From Euperipatoides rowelli (taxonomy: Eukaryota; Onychophora; Udeonychophora; Euonychophora; Peripatopsidae), in assembly GCA_003024985.2 (NCBI GenBank), contig PXIH01S0017868.1: 10,176 bases of DNA; one strand, 5' to 3'. Positions 7,809-10,176 of the stretch are shown in pieces. Below the pieces are notes generated by a model. The model was not told the DNA's origin and did no database searches. It worked only from the letters and a program-made list of their open reading frames with translations. A program made the translations under genes and the position numbers. Within the stretch, counting starts at the first letter, position 1, and each line of letters opens with the position of its first letter.

Positions 7809-8791
7809 AATAATAATAGGGATGTGCTAAACCGTTACAATTTGATAATGTGTTTCACAGTTCCAGTTCCAAAGCTGGAACCTATTCCAAGAACCAGTTA
7901 AAAAATACCATAGTTCCACATGGAGCGCACCAAATGGCGATATTAATTTGAAATCACTCGACATGCGGAACACAAATAGATTATCATAATGAATAAAGCT
8001 TTTTTCATCAGAAATAAGTCATTCAGTATAAATTAATGGACAATTAAATACAAATAGCCTAATAATCTAAATGTTTACTATTTAGACAAAAAAAAAAAGG
8101 TGAGATTGAAAATTGATATTAGATATTATTCTTTTTTTAATTTAAAAAAATAAAGCGGTCATTTTTTAATAAATTTATCATTGTTTAAGGCTAGGCTTTT
8201 ACAATTTCATAATAACAATAATTCCACAACATAAATCTTGGGAATGTCAAACATATCAAGCTAATTACAATAACACAAAACATATACGGTAACGGTATCC
8301 GTTTATTATATTGTAACGTTAGTGTAAACTTCGTTCGGGAACAGCTAATGGGAACTTAAATGGAGTAACTTGCAAGTTGTGATTTAACGACGAGTCACGA
8401 GAAGTTTAAACAAACTGTTCTGTTCTACATTAACTCTCCTCTGGTTGGTCGTTACTTCGTACCAAGCCCATACTTGGTAGTGATGTCAACTTAGTTAAAA
8501 ATAAAAAATGAATTCAAATAGATACATTTTTATTATACTATAGTGCTGTGATAATGAACATTTTTTTTTGCCAACTTGCCAGTAGAGTTTAATAGAATTT
8601 TAGATAAATGTTACACTTAAGCAGTTTATTTACGTTTTTAATATTGAAATTACTTTATACATATACAGTAGATTATCCTGTTATTTTGTAACGTAGGTTT
8701 TCATGTAACAGGTTACAGCTGGAACAGTTACAGTGCAGTAACAACGTTAAAATAACTGTTACGTTAAATAACGTCCATCATTAATTAATAA
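7809..8791. mobile_element. Candidate hAT-like non-autonomous element, about 967 bp
   Basis: The left end TAGGGATGTGC (7817-7827) and the reverse complement of the right end TAATGATGGAC (8773-8783) agree at 7 of 11 positions, keeping the TA and GATG. The flanking octamers AATAATAA (7809-7816) and ATTAATAA (8784-8791) agree at 7 of 8, which would fit an 8-bp hAT duplication, although both are pure A/T. Both subterminal regions are unusually rich in GTTAC, TTCCAG and CTGGAAC words: CAGTTCCAG and GCTGGAACC near 7858-7882, and CAGCTGGAACAG near 8716-8727 on the right side. TAGGGATG-type ends are, from memory, frequent in animal hAT MITEs. No transposase was found inside. The element is old and the boundaries are approximate. 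Confidence 0.45.
8460..8479. repeat. Small 7-bp-stem hairpin
   Basis: TACCAAG and CTTGGTA pair around the 6-base loop CCCATA. It is inside the candidate hAT-like element. Confidence 0.6.
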
Positions 8792-9277
8792 AGAACACTG
8801 GTTTCATTTTCAAAAGGTCAACTTTTATTTTATATAATATTAAAATTACAAACCTAATTATGTTTAAATAGCCTAACCTTGCCAAAATTAAAAATTGTAT
8901 CTTATGACAATAAGTATATCTTTTCCCCATTTTGATTGGTATAGGCTTAAATAATAATGATCTATCTCACCAAAGAATTTAGTATTAAGGCTCAATTATA
9001 TTATCACGGAACATGTCCCTAATTCACTTTAATCCTTCTCGTAAATGGTGATGTAAACGTAAATGAGTTCATGTTTTTCTGGAGGGTTGTGCCTGTGATC
9101 AATGAAATTGCTTTACACAATATCCAATCATATTCCTTTTCTTATTTCCAACAGTTGTTATGGTTTTTAATTTTACGTATCAAAATGAATTCCAATAAAT
9201 GTCTAGTATTGTGTAAAATATTTTAGCTTTACTTTATTTACAGTTTTACGAAAATCCAGTTTCAAATACGATATTTT
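8792..9277. other. AT-rich interval with no recognisable feature
   Basis: No coding motif, repeat or RNA gene was seen between the candidate hAT-like element and the tandem array. Confidence 0.55.
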
Positions 9278-9566
9278 CAAACTAAATCAATTAGAAAACC
9301 TAAGAGATGATTGGTTCAATGACTAACAAGATGGAGAGCAAATGGATAGGTCTGCACAAACTAAATCAATTGGGACAAAAAACAACATTGTGCTTCCCTC
9401 TACTTAGTAAACCTAACATAAGATTGGTTCAATGACTAACAAGATGGAGAACAAATGCACAAACTAAATCAATTGGAACAAAAACAACAGTGTGCTGCCC
9501 TCTACTAAGAAAACCTAAAATATGATTGATTCAATGACTAACAAGATGGAGAGCAACTGGTTAGGA
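9278..9566. repeat. Three tandem copies of a ~105-bp unit
   Basis: Units start at 9278, 9357 and 9460, each with CAAACTAAATCAATT. All three contain TTCAATGACTAACAAGATGG (near 9315, 9428 and 9530). Units 2 and 3 also share an ACAAAAA/CAACA, GTGTGCT-like, CCCTCTACT segment of about 34 bases that unit 1 lacks. Units 1 and 3 end with a GGATAGG/GGTTAGG tail that unit 2 lacks. Divergence between units is low to moderate, so the expansion is younger than the other repeats here. No frame is maintained across the units. Confidence 0.92.
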
Positions 9567-9987
9567 CCTTAGACCATACAAACATATAGACACGCCCTCA
9601 TTACAATTTTTTGAAGCAAACATGATTTGAGCGCGTGACATCACAGTGGGGCAAGAAATATCAGATTGAATAAGAATCCTATGTAGAAAGAAAGGCAAAC
9701 TAATACAGTTTCAAAATTATTTCAGTCAAATTTATAAAATATTATCAAACTATATAATTATAAAATAAAGGACAATATAATTAATGAAAATAATATTTGT
9801 TCATAACTATTGGTCTCTATATAAAAAAAAACAGGAAAAAGTCGTATAGACCTATCATGTATTATAAATACATTTGTATAAAATCAGAATATTCATCTAT
9901 TTCTTTTAATACTTTATTCGGCATACAAATAAAAAATAAAATCTATTTATTAACATAATAAACATTTTAACATGAAATTACATTATG
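9567..9987. other. AT-rich interval with one GC-richer patch and no supported gene
   Basis: A patch near 9628-9655 contains GCGCGTGACATCACAGTGGG, where TGACATCA is one base from a CRE/ATF palindrome. Nothing downstream supports a promoter. The rest is AT-rich. Confidence 0.45.
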
Positions 9988-10176
9988 CAGGGCTCAAAAT
10001 AGTGTACAAAAAAGAACATTCCCTGCGGGCATGTTGATTAAGAAGTCAACATGCCCCATTTCAAATTTACATGCCCAATTTTTTTTTAAATACTTACTGT
10101 ACATACAATATTCTGCAAAGGTGTTTTTAAGCTAGATACAGTACCAAAGCTATTTGATTAATTCAAAACATGACCC
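9988..10176. mobile_element. Left terminus of a candidate hAT-like element, truncated by the window edge
   Basis: CAGGGCTCAAAATAG begins at 9988. It fits the YARNG hAT end consensus and resembles CAGGGCTCGAAATTA-type termini that I recall from many animal MITEs. Within 40 bases there is a strong hairpin: GGGCATGTTGA (10027-10037) and TCAACATGCCC (10046-10056) with an 8-base loop. Another ACATGCCC copy follows at about 10069. If this is a hAT insertion, the octamer ACATTATG (9980-9987) should reappear beyond the right edge. The right end is not in the window. Confidence 0.4.
10027..10056. repeat. Perfect 11-bp-stem hairpin
   Basis: GGGCATGTTGA and TCAACATGCCC are exact reverse complements around the loop TTAAGAAG. 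The arm core ACATGCCC is repeated about 13 bases downstream. Confidence 0.88.

Noticed and set aside
9311-9345. GGTTCAATGAC as a tRNA/SINE B box
   Set aside because: It departs from the B-box consensus at key positions, no A box lies at the right distance upstream and no cloverleaf can be drawn.
9628-9655. TGACATCA as a CRE-type promoter element
   Set aside because: One mismatch from the consensus, isolated, and with no gene or LTR structure to regulate.

Overview
This is an AT-rich (roughly 70% A+T by eye), CpG-poor stretch of eukaryotic, almost certainly animal, nuclear DNA. It has no intact gene that I can support. Animal origin rests mainly on a decayed transposase of the GTF2IRD2/ZBED/EPM2AIP1-like hAT lineage at the left edge and on several non-autonomous DNA-transposon remnants; these suggest an invertebrate, but the species cannot be named from the sequence. 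Two single-base ambiguities (N at 1572 and 4509) point to a draft assembly. No prokaryotic signal, operon, CRISPR array, rRNA or tRNA was seen.

Layout from left to right. At 60-525 on the minus strand is a broken hAT transposase. At about 1101-1160 there is a relic repeat terminus. At 1759-2666 lies a probable non-autonomous element with short inverted ends and a core of about 12 tandem units of about 51 bp, ending in a T8-G11 homopolymer. At 3221-3734 two diverged direct-repeat copies each start with a short hairpin. At 4643-5864 is a piggyBac-like non-autonomous element with near-perfect terminal inverted repeats and TTAA/TAAA flanks; inside it are a GTGTGTCACAC inverted repeat and a second, nested palindromic unit (about 4926-5323).

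At 6242-6297 a 40-bp palindrome is flanked by a perfect 8-bp direct repeat, which is the insertion signature of hAT elements. At 7809-8791 is a longer candidate hAT-like element with degenerate ends and a 7/8 target duplication. At 9278-9566 there are three tandem copies of a unit of about 105 bp. At 9988 the left terminus of another candidate hAT-like element begins and runs off the window.

The remaining intervals (about 530-1100, 1161-1758, 2667-3220, 3770-4642, 5865-6241, 6298-7808, 8792-9277 and 9567-9987) are AT-rich unique-looking DNA in which I see no supported gene. The features do not form a pathway. The window reads as an intergenic or intronic transposon graveyard, and short open frames in it are best explained by chance or by repeats. 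I found no convincing new biological system; the most distinctive objects are the 40-bp palindrome with exact target duplication, the piggyBac-like element with its nested unit, and the tandem-core element.
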